A stretch of DNA of 64,000 bases from Scolanthus callimorphus. Lineage: Eukaryota; Cnidaria; Anthozoa; Actiniaria; Edwardsiidae. How positions within the stretch are numbered: the stretch's first letter is position 1; each line of letters opens with the position of its first letter. A program made the position numbers and the translations under genes. Under the pieces are notes generated by a model. The model searched no databases, was not told the DNA's origin, and saw only the letters and a program-made list of their open reading frames with translations. Shown piece by piece: positions 1-14,100 of this stretch. The stretch covers positions 23,944,168 to 24,008,167 of the forward strand of contig CM066923.1 of the NCBI GenBank assembly GCA_033964015.1. The letters are read 5' to 3'.

Positions 1-807
1 CTCGCACTTGCGTTCGTGTGAATACCAGCCAGCCTAATGGTCTGTTAATGAGGACCGAGCCTGCCAAGTAAGGGGGCTAGAGTCTCTGGCTCACCTCGGG
101 ACTTTTTTTTCTAACAGCTATTTCAAGAAACGTTGTGCTGTGTTTACGTGAGCCTAGATGCTAAGTTACCCCCTGCTCGAAACTCGCAAGCTCCACGACA
201 AGCTTTCCCGCGGTCATGCGAAATCTGCTCGATAACAAAAATAGAGTTGATTTAGGAACATAACTCAATATGCATTTTGCCTGATACCCCTTTTTCGTCA
301 TTATTTTTTGGGGTGCTCCATTTTTCTTCGCACTTTTTCGAGTGGTCCAACCCCATATTCTACCAGTCCCCTCTGATAAAAATTACGGGTTTACCTCGAT
401 GTAAGAACAATTCCAAGAGTACCCCCTTTGTGTTTAGTTCTTATTTCATCATGATTCGTTCTACTAAACAAAAGGGTTTTGTGAAATCGTGAACAATACT
501 AAAGTTCTTACACCGGGGTAGTGCCAAAATTACGGCCCCTTAGGAGAGAATCGGCATTACACCAAGGCCGGTAGACCGGCATATCCAGGCACTATCATAT
601 TTAACCGCTACTACTGGACCCCAAATGCTCTTTATCTCAGGAACACGTCCGTATTTCTGAAGCTCGAGTTATCCCTGTTGATATAAGCACAACAATGGCG
701 GTTTAAAGCTACAGCATATGACCTTTGAAGATTACCAAGTTTCCCAACCATTCCACTCGATTATACGATGGTTGGGGCAATAGTATTTGGTTGCACTGTG
801 TTGATGA
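1..807. other. Intergenic stretch, no gene recognised
   Basis: I see no convincing exon here. The first ~40 bases (CTCGCACTTGCGTTCGTGTG...) resemble the CGCAAG-rich ends of foldback elements seen near 31.8 kb and 55.2 kb. Bases ~205-235 contain a decayed GAAATCTGCTC end like the TA-flanked MITE family described at 30.1, 32.8 and 48.6 kb. The short reading frame at 277-492 has no recognisable domain. Confidence 0.4.
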
Positions 808-1185
808 CAGAACCCAAAAATGGCAAGATTTCTACCCTAAAGTCAGGTAAAGTCAGATAGGCTTGATTCTTTGCGTAGAGAATCCTTGTACAATAAGAAA
901 CAAAATATCAAATATGACTTTTTCCTAATGGATCCGTCTTTAAGATATGAGCTGCTAAACTTTGGTCACTGCATCGTTTTATAGCAAAATTTGCACAATT
1001 CTACCAGAAAATGTCAAAAAGTGCTGCAGCAACAAAAAGTGTAACCTCTTAAAGACGGATCCATTAGAAAAAAAGTCATATTTGGTATTTTGTTTCTTAG
1101 TGTATAAGGATTCTCTACGCAAAGAATCAAGCCTATCTGACTTTGCCTGACTTTAGGGTAGAAATCTTGCCATTTTTGGGTTCTG
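808..1185. mobile_element. Foldback MITE with long terminal inverted repeats
   Basis: The two ends are inverted copies of each other over about 140 bp (CAGAACCCAAAAATGGCAAG at the left, its complement at the right), with a short unpaired loop near 960-1045. The sequence CTGTGTTGATG occurs next to both ends and may be a target-site duplication. No transposase is encoded, so it is non-autonomous. A single diverged arm of the same family appears near 53160-53290. Confidence 0.75.
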
Positions 1186-1309
1186 CCTGTGTTGATGTAT
1201 TACGGTAAGAAACTTTCAACATAACACCATCAGTTTGCACTTTTATGACCACTTGCAATTTTTTGCTGCAACGACTCGCGACGATTTTTCTCGCACGTGA
1301 ACAGAACAG

Positions 1310-4180
1310 CTAGTGCTGTAGATATTGTTATGCTCGTGGGTAATTAGAATTGTGAGGAAACAAATAACAGTGTCTGTAGATAATTATCATACGCGTGGGT
1401 AATAAGAATTGCGAGTATACAAACAGCAGTGCGTGTAGATAATTATCATGCGCGTGGGTAATTAGAATTGCGAGGAAATAAAAAAAACAATGCGTGTAGA
1501 TAATTATCATGCGAGTGGGTAATTAGAATTGTGAGTAAACAAAGAACAGTGCGTGTAGATAATTATCATACGCATTGGTAATTAGAATTGTGAGGAAACA
1601 AAGAACAGTGCGTGTAGATAATTATCATACGCGTGGGTAATTAGAATTGCGAGGAAACAAAGAACAATGCGTGTAGATAATTATCATGCGCGTGGGTAAT
1701 TAGAATTGCGAGTAAACAAAGAACAGTGCGTGTAGATAATTATCATGCGCGTGGGTAATTAGAATTGTGAGGAAACAAAGAACAGTGCGTATAAATAATT
1801 ATCATAAGCATAGGTAATTAGAATTGTGAGGAAACAAAGAACAGTGGCGTGTAAATAATTATCATGCGCGTAGGTAATTAGAATTGTAAGGAAACAAAGA
1901 ACAGTGGCGTGTAGATAATTATCATGCGCGTGGGTAATTAGAATTGCAGGTAAACAAACAACAGTGCGTGTAGATAATTATCATCCGCGTGGGTAATTAG
2001 AATTATGAGGAAATAAAGAACAGTGCGCGTGGGTAATTAGAATTGCGAGTAAACAAACAACAGTGCGTGTAGATAATTATCATGCGCGTGGGTAATTAGA
2101 ATTATGAGGAAATAAAGAACAGTGCGCGTGGGTAATTAGAATTGCGAGTAAACAAACAACAGTGCGTGTAGATAATTATCATGCGCGTGGGTAATTAGAA
2201 TTGTGAGGAAACAAACAACAGTGCGTGTAGATAATTATCATGCGCGTGGTAATTAGAATTGTCAGGAAACAAACAACAGTGCGTGTAGATAATTATCATG
2301 CGCGTGGGTAATTAGAATTGTGAGGAAACAAACAACAGTGCATGTAGATAATTATCATGCGCGTGGGTAATTAGAATTATGAGGAAATAAAGAACAGTGC
2401 GCGTAAGTAATTAGAATTGCGAGTAAACAAACAACAGTGCGTGTAGATAATTATCATGCGCGTGGGTAATTAGAATTGTGAGGAAACAAACAACAGTGCG
2501 TGTAGATAATTATCATACGCGTGGGTAATTAGAATTGCAAGTAAACAAACTTATCATGCGCGTGGGTAATTAGAATTGCGAGGAAACAAACAACAGTGCG
2601 TGTAGATAATTATCATGCGCGTGGGTAATTAGAATTGTGAGGAAACAAAAACAGTGCGTGTAGATAATTATCATGCGCGTGGGTAATTAAATTATGAGGA
2701 AATAAAGAACAGTGCGCGTGGGTAATTAGAATTGCGAGTAAACAAACAACAGTGCGTGTAGATAACTATCATGCACGTGGGTAATTAGAATTGTGAGGAA
2801 ACAAACAGCAGTGCCTGTAGATAATTATCATGCGCGTGGGTAATTAGAATTGCGAGTAAACAAAGAACAGTGCGTGCAGATAATTATCATGCGCGTGGGT
2901 AATTAGAATTGCGAGTAAACAAAGAACAGTGCGTGCAGATAATTATCATACGCGTGGGTAATTAGAATTGCAAGTAAACAAACAACAGAGCGTGTAGATA
3001 ATTATCATGCGCGTGGGTAATTAGAATTGTGAGTAAACAAAGAACAGTGCGTGTAGATAATTATCATACGCGTGGGTAATTAGAATTGCGAGTAAACAAA
3101 CAACAGTGCGTGTAGATAATTACCATACGCGTGGGTAACTAGAATTGCAAGTAAACAAACAACAGTGCGTGTAGATGATTATCATGCGCGTGGGTAATTA
3201 GAATTATGAGGAAATAAAGAACAGTGCGCGTGGGTAATTAGAATTGCGAGTAAACAAACAACAGTGCGTGTAGATAATTATCATGCACGTGGGTAATTAG
3301 AATTGTGAGGAAACAAACAACAGTGCGTGTAGATAATTATCATGCGCGTGGGTAATTAGAATTGTGAGGAAACAAACAACAGTGCGTGTAGATAATTATC
3401 ATACGCGTGGGTAATTAGAATTGCAAGTAAACAAACAGCAGTGCCTGTAGATAATTATCATGCGCGTGGGTAATTAGAATTGCGAGTAAACAAAGAACAG
3501 TGCGTGCAGATAATTATCATACGCGTGGGTAATTAGAATTGCAAGTAAACAAATAACAGAGCGTGTAGATAATTATCATGCGCGTGGGTAATTAGAATTG
3601 TGAGTAAACAAAGAACAGTGCGTGTAGATAATTATCATACGCGTGGGTAATTAGAATTGCGAGTAAACAAACAACAATGCGTGTAGATAATTATCATACG
3701 CGTGGGTAATTAGAATTGCAAGTAAACAAACAACAGTGCGTGTAGATGATTATCATGCGCGTGGGTAATTAGAATTATGAGGAAATAAAGAACAGTGCGC
3801 GTGGGTAATTAGAATTGCGAGTAAACAAAAAACAGTGCATGTAGATAATTATCATACGCGTGGGTAATTAGAATTGTGAGGAAACAAACAACAGTGCGTG
3901 TAGATAATTTTATCATGCGCGTGGGTAATTAGAATTGTGAGGAAACAAACAACAGTGCGTGTAGATAATTATCATGCACGTGGGTAATTAGAATTGTGAG
4001 GAAACAAAGAACAGTGCGTATAAATAATTATCATAAGCGTAGGTAATTAGAATTGTGAGGAAACAAAGAACAGTGGCGTGTAAATAATTATCATGCGCGT
4101 AGGTAATTAGAATTGTAAGGAAACAAAGAACAGTGGCGTGTAGATAATTATCATGCGCGTAGGTAATCAGAATTGGGAGG
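1310..4180. repeat. 59-bp minisatellite array, ~45 copies
   Basis: A head-to-tail repeat of about 59 bp recurs through the whole interval; its core reads GATAATTATCATGCGCGTGG followed by GTAATTAGAATTG and a GAGGAAACAAAGAA-type tail. Several units are shortened to about 38 bp by loss of the GTAGATAATTATCATGC segment (for example near 2020, 2120, 2400, 2700, 3215 and 3795), and blocks of long and short units recur together, indicating higher-order duplication. Reading frames called inside it on either strand are artefacts of repeat periodicity. It lies downstream of the 3' end of the EIF4E2 gene. Confidence 0.95.
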
Positions 4181-4189
4181 AAGTGCAAC

Positions 4190-4986
4190 TTTTGTCGCTC
4201 GATGTCGCGGAGATTTCAAAATGTCCGAAACTCTTTGCAACTCGATGCGATTTGAGAAAGGAGAGCGCAGAAATCGCACAGGAATTGCATCTTGTTTACA
4301 CTAGAGAGTTGGAATTGCAACTCCGCGCGAGAAAAATCGCCGCGACAAATCCCACAAAAATCGCAAGTGTAAACCGGCCGTTAGACTAAAGGATGAATCG
4401 AAATTCCATGATATTTCAGCGGATCGAGTTCAAGACTCCTACTATTACCATTAGCATAGACTTTTATAGGCTACAAAACTCCACCCAGTCTTTCCGGGGG
4501 TTTTAGGGTGCGCAATGGTTTGTGAGATGGGATGAGATGGTGCGCAGAGAGTTGTGGGATATGCGACGTCCCACAATCCATTGCGCGCCGTGTTTAGTAG
4601 TCATTCCCAGTCCCTACGGTCCAAAACAAAGCGGTTGGAAAAATTGCCGCAACAGACGCAAAAATATAACGTCTGGGGATGAGTCTGGGGCCTTTAACTA
4701 TGGTAAAGTGCCCCTCCTGATTTCGATCTGTCCAGCTGCATACTCCATTGCCTCGCCAACAGGGTTTATACTCTTACTTTCTGAACGAGTAAAAAAAAAT
4801 CTTTTATCTCTAATCTACATTAATAACATAATACCAATTAGGAGCGAGCGTCTCTTTATTGATAGCTGATGTGGCATGTATATAGACAATAGATAATAGT
4901 AAACATAACGTGAGCGTGGTATATAACACGCAGAAAGTGATTTTAGACACTTAATTTTTGGAAAAACAATATATTGAAAATGAAAA
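4190..4986. other. Intergenic DNA, one candidate poly(A) signal
   Basis: Bases 4190-4385 are rich in CGCGAC/GCAACTC motifs that resemble a diverged element near 24.1-24.3 kb. No gene is recognised, including in the 115-codon frame at 4522-4869. An AATAAA on the minus strand at 4855-4860 lies about 290 bp past the last EIF4E2 codon that I can place and could be its polyadenylation signal; this is inference from position only. Confidence 0.35.
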
Positions 4987-5147
4987 TTAACGGAAAAAGC
5001 TCAACCAGAGAAAAAGACGCTTCGAATGACTTAGCATATCATTAAGCTCTGTTAAATACTGACCTCCTAACATCCCTAGTGACACAACACAAGTGTACAT
5101 TCCGAAACGCGATAAAATACATATGTAAATTCTAGAGGTGATCATAC

Positions 5148-8100
5148 TTACTTGATGCTGTCCTGGTGAGCTTTGTATTCCATGATGGTGTTGGGTGGAA
5201 GATTCAGAACTCGTTTTAATGTGTCTCTGAAAACCCAACAAGAGTCAAATGATAATTTACGTTTTTTCCAGAATGACGGCTGCGAAACTCTTATACCAGT
5301 GCCAGAAACAGCCCCTCGCCTTCATCGCATCTTGCACTAATGAAACCTGTGTTGCACCCTTACCTTATTCGTGTTGTGGTGGTTTGGTCTGATGCATTTC
5401 GTTCCAAATTGATATTATGTCCTCCTGCCACACAAAAACAATAAAATGTATCAATGACAATGACCCAACAATTTGTTGCTGCAATCATAATTATACCACA
5501 TTGTGCCAGGGGAAAACTTGCCCCCCTTAAACTTTATTGTTGTCACTTCTGACGTACCAAGTGTCTAGTTTCAACTAGAAAGGTACAGTACTTAGTACAT
5601 GCACATTTGCACTACATTCGGGTTACATATCAATCAATCGTTGGTCGTTTTTTTTCTTCCAAGTTCCAAGTTGGGAGGCCAGGGGCCTTGTCATTGGAGA
5701 GTTTGCCATAGGAAAGATTTTTCCTACTGTACATTGCATTTGAGCTCGTAAGGGGCTCTACCATGAAGCACCGCAAGTTAGAAAATAATATATGCACTGG
5801 GTGCAACCTCTTATGAGGTGTTACGATATGAAAAGCCTGTTTACATTGTACACGTTAATGCATTTTATATATTTTACATGTACAGTACCTGAAACCTGAC
5901 AGAGATCACAGCTCCGCAGACTTCAGTCCCAACCATAAACTGCTCTCCAAGCATGGCTAATACCTGAAAAGTTGAATAAAAATTACTTAAGTTGCCTTAA
6001 AATCCCAGTTTGAGGGCATAAGCACTTGTACAAGCTTACAATTGTGTGCTTCAATGCTCTAGCTCCTATATTTAACACTTATTGGATGAGGTTGAGCATG
6101 ATAGTGAGATTTGTCAATGCCGAAGTTTGTGTTATCTGCCGAAGCGAAGCTGAGGCAGATAACACTAACTTGAGGCGTTGACAAATCTCACTATCATGTG
6201 AAAACCGAATTCAATAATTGTTTTATTATTCAGCAAAAGGAATTCTTACCTAGCTAAACAAAGTCGACGACAAGGGTTTGCAAGGCGAAACGGTTTTTCA
6301 ACTTCAGCTTACGTCCATTAGTATTTTCCTCTTCGTATTCAATTCAAATAGCCATTGTTGATGTTAGATATCCTGAGCAATGATCTCTCGGCTAAAAGCA
6401 TAGCAGATTCAACGAGAATATTGGCTAAATTGGCTTTGCCTTCGAAATGAAAATCAAGATGGCGGCTAAACCTATTGGCTTGCGTTATGACGTCATTAGA
6501 GTGCATCAATCCTAATGTCTGGAGTTTGACGTCACAAACTGCGTGCCAACAAGCTTTCGCTGCATACTCTTAGCCAATCAGAATCGAGGTAGTGGCATGG
6601 CTGAATAATAATACCTTTTTGCTTGCATCCTCACTCGACATTTCACAGTTACTGTAGCAACACTTAATCATACAGACCTCTTGCAACCTCATCGTGGGAC
6701 ACAATGTTTCTTCAGGGTTTGTACGCTTTTGCAAAGAAAAAAAATCCAGGATTTTCAAGGACTTTGGCAGGACTTTTCGAACATTTTCCAGGACTTTTTC
6801 CTTTCACGTGAACCATTCAAATAACGCGCAAACATGTACATGGCGTGAGTAGTGGCCATGTTGATGTAAAAAACAAAACTTGAATGCTCATTGCTGCCAA
6901 AACCACATATCCACCGATTTTATACCGGGATTCATAATTTTCAAGTTCAAGCATTTTCCAGGTTTTTCAGGACCCGTATGATCGTCTATGAGCAGTATCA
7001 TGCTTATTAAGGAATTCCGTGGAGGACTGAGACCATTTTGGGAAAAAAAGCTGATTTTCACTCATTCATGCGCGCGCAGCGCAAATGAAGGAGTATTGGT
7101 ATGATGTGGGACTTCTGCGTTAGCACGATTCTGCGTTAGCACAATTTCGATTCGATTAGCATTCGATTTTACTTCAAGCAATTTCTAGCGATTGTGATCT
7201 AGCGATCTTGCACGATTCCTAATAAAAGAAAAAGATAGCGAAGCTTTGAAAGAGAAATAGAGAAGCTTCATTTTTATACTTGCAGTACAACGCCATATTC
7301 TTCTAATTGATTCGGATTTCTTTCGAAATAAATTTATAAGTTATTGTAGCATTATAATGGAGGCTCAAAGTACTTGACAACTGCTCATGAGCAGAATATC
7401 AAAATCTTCTGATTCTCACTAGGAGGAAAGTAATACTCAGCATCCCTGTTTTTGTTTAGGTATACAAATTCAGGTTGCAAGAGACTGGTATTTAAAAGCA
7501 TCAACTATTTTCATGGATAAAATGCATTGTTTTGTGTTATCCTAATTCTTGCGATAGATTTTACGGTTTCAAAAAAGTCTGTGGATCATGGTTTTCACAT
7601 AATATTTACTTGTAACATTTCAGATTTCGTCATTTTCGAGTATTATATAAGATTAGGACTCCCGTGCTGAACAATTAAGAAAAATTGAGTGACAAATTCA
7701 GAGGATCGGGAACACCAAAATTGGACGAGGCTGTAGACCGAATCCAATTTCATTGGTGTTTCTAGGAATTTTTGCATTCATTTTTTTCTTAATTGAACAA
7801 GCATGGAGTCCTTTTATTTATCAATGATATAGCATTCATACATAAACTTAAACTATCCAATTTCAAAATATTCGGGGCACTATCCAATTTAAAGATAATT
7901 GGATACTTCAGCAAAATTCAAGAAAAATCAATCTGCAAGCACTATTGGATTGTGAGGTCATGTGTATGCTTCTCATGCCCATGCCAGGGGTAAACCAACT
8001 GGAGGTCTCTTTCAAAGGCAGGATACAACAACATTTGGAAAAAATCAGAGACGTTTTCTTGAATTGCCAATATCTTCCATGTGGCTACTGATGAGAACAG

Positions 8101-11100
8101 ACCACATGCCTGTACTCAGTATTCTCCTAGGGGGGAAGACTCCCCTATGTTTTGTGCAGGGGTGCTCCTAATTGTCTTTCATATTACGAGGGGAAATATG
8201 TCTTAAATTCAGGCCACCAACAAGTGTGATTTGCTTCATTTGCTAGAAGGGGCCTCTAAGGAGGTACCTATCTAAGTTTTCGAATTTTACCTAGCCTGCG
8301 TAGCGGCTCTAAAAGGGAAGGGGAGGTTGTCGGGGGTGAGCGAAAACCGGAAATAGTGCAGGCCTCAAGGCTACCAAGGCTAAATTCTACCCCCTAAAGG
8401 TACAGAGGCTGCCCCCAAAATAGGGGAGTCTCCCCAGGGAGTATTTCAACATTTGAAAAAATTATCCATTCACTAATTCCAAATTCATGAACGAGTTGGC
8501 TCATAGAGCCCTTTGATTCTAAAAGGATTTGTATACTGTATAGCAAACTTAAGCTTGTAATGATCACCCTACTGCACCAACAGTAACTACACATTCATTG
8601 ACAAGAAATACCATACACATAAAATTAATTACCAAGTTTTCCCAGCATCTGAGGCCAACCCTTTTCTCAGTCTCACAATCCACTTGCCACCACATTTATT
8701 TGCTTCATCCTGACAAATGAAATCACAAAACAATACATTGTTGGCTGGTGGGCTTCCAAAACTGTTGGAAGGTGTTGGTTGGATGTTTATTGATGGCAGT
8801 TGAGACAGCAGTGTGACAGTTGGCGTGAGATTCCACAGAATCAATGAAAAGTGCAGTATTATCACATCTCTCTTTTATATTTGATCTCAATATTATCCAA
8901 TTATAGATAAATTATCACATGACAGGTGAATTCCACGGTAAATTTCACACACAAAAAAAACAATATCACACGCGTCGCAAAGCGAAGAGTGCTTTATCAT
9001 TTTTCAGGTGAATTCAGGAGCCTTGAGTGATGACTTTGTCTTGAATCCCATATCAAAAAGATTTGATATTATTCTAGTGAAATAATTGAGCTTTGAACTT
9101 TCTTTGCACGTGGGTAACATGTGTTTTTGTCGAATTCAGCTTTCAACATTGAATTCTATGTTAAATCTCACTCGTTTTTAGCCAATCAATGCATGTGTAA
9201 GAATTGAGCTACTGGTATAAGACTCTAAATGTATTCCCAAATTGAACTAGACAAACATATAATTACAGCTCTATCTTTAATGCATTATTCATCAGGGCTC
9301 AAAATCAAGAAATAATCATAGTCGTAATTTTACGCCTTGTTCCAACATTACTGGTGTAATTCGTAAAAAAATCTAGCCGTAAATCCACTAGGAGAAGACT
9401 GTAAAAAACTGTACGCCTAAGTCTAAAAGTTAGGCGTAAAATGAAATTTGATAGGCGTATTTACGCCTGTATCGGGCGCAATTTTGAGCCCTGTTGATGT
9501 GTGACACATATTAGAGCAGATTTCACATGACTGTCAACACTCGTTATGTAGTTGCGATTGCTTTGCGTTCTCATTGGCTACTCGATTTTCTCAGCCAATC
9601 AAATTCTTTAGTAAATACAATTGTGTAATTACTTAGTAATTGGTTCGGCTTGTGATTGGCTGAGAAAAAAAGCCATTTAGGAGCAAGTGGTGATTTCTCT
9701 TGATTCTGATTGGCTAGTGATTGCTCAATTGCAATTGTTTTCACAACAGTCACGTGAAAACCGTTCTATCATAGCATAGTAATATACTAGGTAACCTCCC
9801 ACATGGGTTTGATTCCATCTTTAAACAAATGGATATCACTATGCCTTGTTCATGTGTGACACATATTAACAGTACTGCCAGTTATCATAACATAATGTAC
9901 TAACCTCCCACATGGGTTTGATTCCGTCTTTAACAAATGAATATCACTATGCCCTGTTCATGTGTGACACATATTAACAGTACTGCCAGTTATCATAGCA
10001 TAGTAATGTACTAACCTCCCACATGGGTTGATTCCATCTTTAAACAAATGAATATCACTATGCCCTGTTCATGTGTGACATATTACAGTACTGCCAGTTA
10101 TCATAGCATAGTAATGTACTAACCTCCCACATGGGTTTGATTCCATCTTTAAACAAATGAATATCACTATGCCCTGTTCATGTGTGACACACACATTAAC
10201 AGTACTGCCAGTTATCATAGCATAGTAATGTACTAACCTCCCACATTGGTTTGATTCCGTCTTTAAACAAATGAATATCACTATGCCCTGTTCATGTGTG
10301 ACACATATTAACAGTACTGCCAGTTATCATAGCATAGTAATGTACTAACCTCCCACATGGGTTTGATTCCATCTTTAAACAAATGAATATCACTATGCCC
10401 TGTTCATGTGTGACACACATATTAACAGTACTGCCAGTTATCATAGCATAGTAATGTACTAACCTCCCACATGGGTTTGATTCCATCTTTAAACAAATGA
10501 ATATCACTATGCCCTGTTCATGTGTGACACACATATTAACAGTACTGCCAGTTATCATAGCATAGTAATGTACTAACCTCCCACATGGGTTTGATTCCAT
10601 CTTTAAACAAATGAATATCACTATGCCCTGTTCATGTGTGACATATTAACAGTACTGCCAGTTATCATAGATAGCATAGTAATGTACTAACCTCCCACAT
10701 GGGTTTGATTCCATCTTTAAACAAATGAATATCACTATGCCCTGTTCATGTGTGACATATTAACAGTACTGCCAGTTATCATAGCATAGTAATGTACTAA
10801 CCTCCACATGGGTTTGATTCCATCTTTAAACAAATGAATATCACTATGCCCTGTTCATGTGTGACATATTAACAGTACTGCCAGTTATCATAGCATAGTA
10901 ATGTACTAACCTCCCACATGGGTTTGATTCCATCTTTAAACAAATGAATATCACTATGCCTGTTAATTCTCCTGGTTTGACCATGTAACTGTAAAAAGAC
11001 CAGAACTGCTCCACCTGCAGGCAGAAATCAAAATAAAATATTATTGTACAGTTAACAGCAGGGGTGAATCCCGACAGACAGACAGATTTATTTGGCACCT

Positions 11101-14100
11101 TAAACAAGAACAGTACAAAAGTGTTGGTCCAAATAATGTGATAAAATGCACACTATTTACATATTATATATATATTTAGAAGCACTTAACCTTTATTATT
11201 GTAATACGTATTTTGGATCTTTTGCTGAAGCAATCAAAGACAAATTAACTACGTCGTTTGTATGTTTTTTTTTGGCACTATCATATCAGTAAAATTGTTT
11301 ATGTATTTGCCAATCCAGGATCTCCATAAAGGAGGGGTGGAGGGGGGGGGGGGCAGGGCTCATCTTAACTTTTAAATTTAATAGTCAAATGACTAGTAAA
11401 TGACCAGGATTCACTAGCCATGATATTATTTTCTACTAAGCACCCCATCTACTAAATAACAATTAAGCATGTGCCAGCCATGTGTCAATTTATGTTTAAG
11501 ATAGCTACCTATTTAGAATCTGAATCATTGCTATGGACAATCAAGATGCCGGCCGATGGCAAAAACATGATGGTAAGCCCAACATAGAATCATTTTTTTA
11601 TTTCATTTTAATTATTGAAGTCATAAAAAACTGTGAAACAATTATATTTTGAAACGTTTTCCTTTAGATGCAAAGAATCAAGTAGCCAATAATGGGATAC
11701 TGTAGGTAAATAAATTAATCCACTTGTCAAAATAAAAGTTTACTCCCTTGTATTTGGCTAGTAGACCACTGCTAAGATCGAGCCCAGGGGAGGGGGAGGG
11801 GGGGGGGGGGGCAAAGTAAAAATAATCGAGAACAAAGGTGTAACCTTGTATGGGGAAAGGTATTGAAGAAAAGGGGGGGGGGGGGCTTATTCATCTAAAT
11901 TTAAAGACAATCAAGATGCCGGCGGATGGCAAAAAACATGATGGTATGCCCAACATAGAATCAGGCAGAAATAAGAAGAAAATCATGGAGAAATGTCAAT
12001 TTCATGAAGAGAAAGAAAACTAGGACCCAGAAAACTAATGCACTGCACATACTGTCAGGGGCCCTGTTGTTTCAACATTGATTTAATTGAAATGTTCATA
12101 CTATAGAATAAGATGACTGTCACTTACTGATGCAAACTTTCCAACAAGTTTAATGTTATCAGCGTAGTTTGTAGCAGATTGTATCTTCCCAGGAGGACGT
12201 CGGGAAAACCAGAACACATATGGGCACTGTAGGGGGTGTTCTCCTTCCAGTGGTTTGCATTCTTTAGCTAAGAGCTGGAGATATGGCAAAGAAGATTAAT
12301 ATACTGTAATATTTTTATCCAATTATTATAATCTATACTATTATAATCGGGTTGTCTGCGCAAACGTTTCTGATTGGCTAAATCGTTCGCACTCACTCCG
12401 CTTAGGCCTGAAGCTGTATTGCCAAAAGAAGTTTACAACCTGCAGAGAAGGTGGAAATCTCGACAGTGAGTGTGTTTTGGTTGGAAAAGATTCACCATGG
12501 GCTAAGTTCTAATTCAAGCGATTTCTTAAGCGAGGGACAAAGCTGCCATCGCCGCCATTTTGAAATCTCCCACAGAAACTAAAGAAGAACTCAGTTCGCA
12601 CAGCCGAAAGCACCATAGTCATTCAGACCTAAATGGTTCTGTCACAGATTGCTGTCAGGAATGTGCAGGGATAATTGTTATTCGAAAGCTTCAAGATGAG
12701 AAAAAATTTCATTCAGCGTGAACAAACGTACACAAGTGCTTGCTTTCCTGTTCACGCGCTAAGGCGAATGAGAGTACAAATTTACACAAAGCAAAGCCAT
12801 GAATAATATTCTCAAAGTGTCCTTACGCTGTATCGCAAAACGAAGGACACACACCCGAAGAGAAGAAGGAAATCTCTCAAGTGGGCGTGTTTTTGTTAGA
12901 AAAGAGCTCACCTTTGGCTAAGTTCTAATTCAAGCGATTTTTTCAGCTGGAGGGACAAAAGCCGCCATCGCGGCCATATTGAAATCTCCCACATGAACTA
13001 GAAAAGAACTCATTTTCCTCTGCCGAAAGCACCATAGACATTCAAAACTAAATGGTTCTATTACAGATTACTTACTATTATGTGCAGGGATAATTTTAAT
13101 TCAAAAGATTTGAGCTGAGAAAAATTTTCATTCAAATTTGAACAAACTTACACCACTGCCACTTCCTACAGAGAGCGCACGCTAAGCCATGAATGAAATT
13201 CTCTAAAAAAAAAACCTATTATAAACTAAAAATTTCTTAGAACAATTTTACTTACCTGTTTCCTTTTCTTCCATATTGAGATATAATAAGCATACAAACA
13301 ATTCCGAAGTCAAATGGTTTCTGTGTAATAGGCTTGCGATTTCAATTTTAGCGGGTTCTTCGGACTTAGACAGATTTGAGAGCCGTACTGACTCACACGA
13401 CACACGAACGTCATTTTCTCACCAAAATCAGGGAGACCAGTGCAAAACATACAGAAAAGGCTCTCTTCATTTATTTCGGCATGCGGCAGGGTTTTTTTTT
13501 TAATGGAGGCGTCATTATTAATGTAAGTCAGCAGTTTATGGAAGGGGAAACTCAGGTTGTCTTCTAGCGTCACAAAGTGACGGGCTATTTTCTTGTAATA
13601 ATAATATAATAATAATAAAATTTTCATAATATAGCTATGATATAATGTGTGCTCTGATCAGGGCATCTGGGGAAGTGCAGTAAAAACGGCAAAAAAGTGC
13701 GGAAAAGTGCGGGATTTTTTAGAAAAAAGTGCGGAAAAAAGTGCGGAAAAAAGTGCGGTAAAACGGTGAAAAGTGCGGTAAATTATTTTCTTTAATTGAA
13801 GGTTTGCGCTTTTGGGGGATCATAACGAGTCGTTTCTGTTGATTTTCTATTTGTTTTGTCATTTTAAAACGTAATTTCGTTGAAACTGATGTAACTGCTA
13901 ACTTATTAAACTTCGCATGGTCAATATTTAGGTCACGAACAATGGAAAAATGCAAAAAAGAAGGGCTCACCATGCTTGCTTGCGCGGCATCAGTCATTTA
14001 AAACTCGAACCCCTAAAATCGCTTAGAGCGCCTATTTCTCCATACAATCATAAAAAATAAATTAGTACCCAAAAACTAAATAAAAGGTAAAAAATGATTT

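Noticed and set aside
1310..4180. CRISPR-like regular repeat array
   Set aside because: Units are directly contiguous with no variable spacers, unit length varies, and the surrounding DNA is eukaryotic; this is a minisatellite.
4522..4869. 115-codon open frame as a gene
   Set aside because: No domain, no splice or promoter context, and A/T-rich end; length is within chance expectation.
10069..11107. Reading frames repeating MIFICLKMESNPCGRLVHYY
   Set aside because: This is the wrong frame of the exon-derived array; the frame conserved with eIF4E2 reads HSDIHLFKDGIKPMWE.
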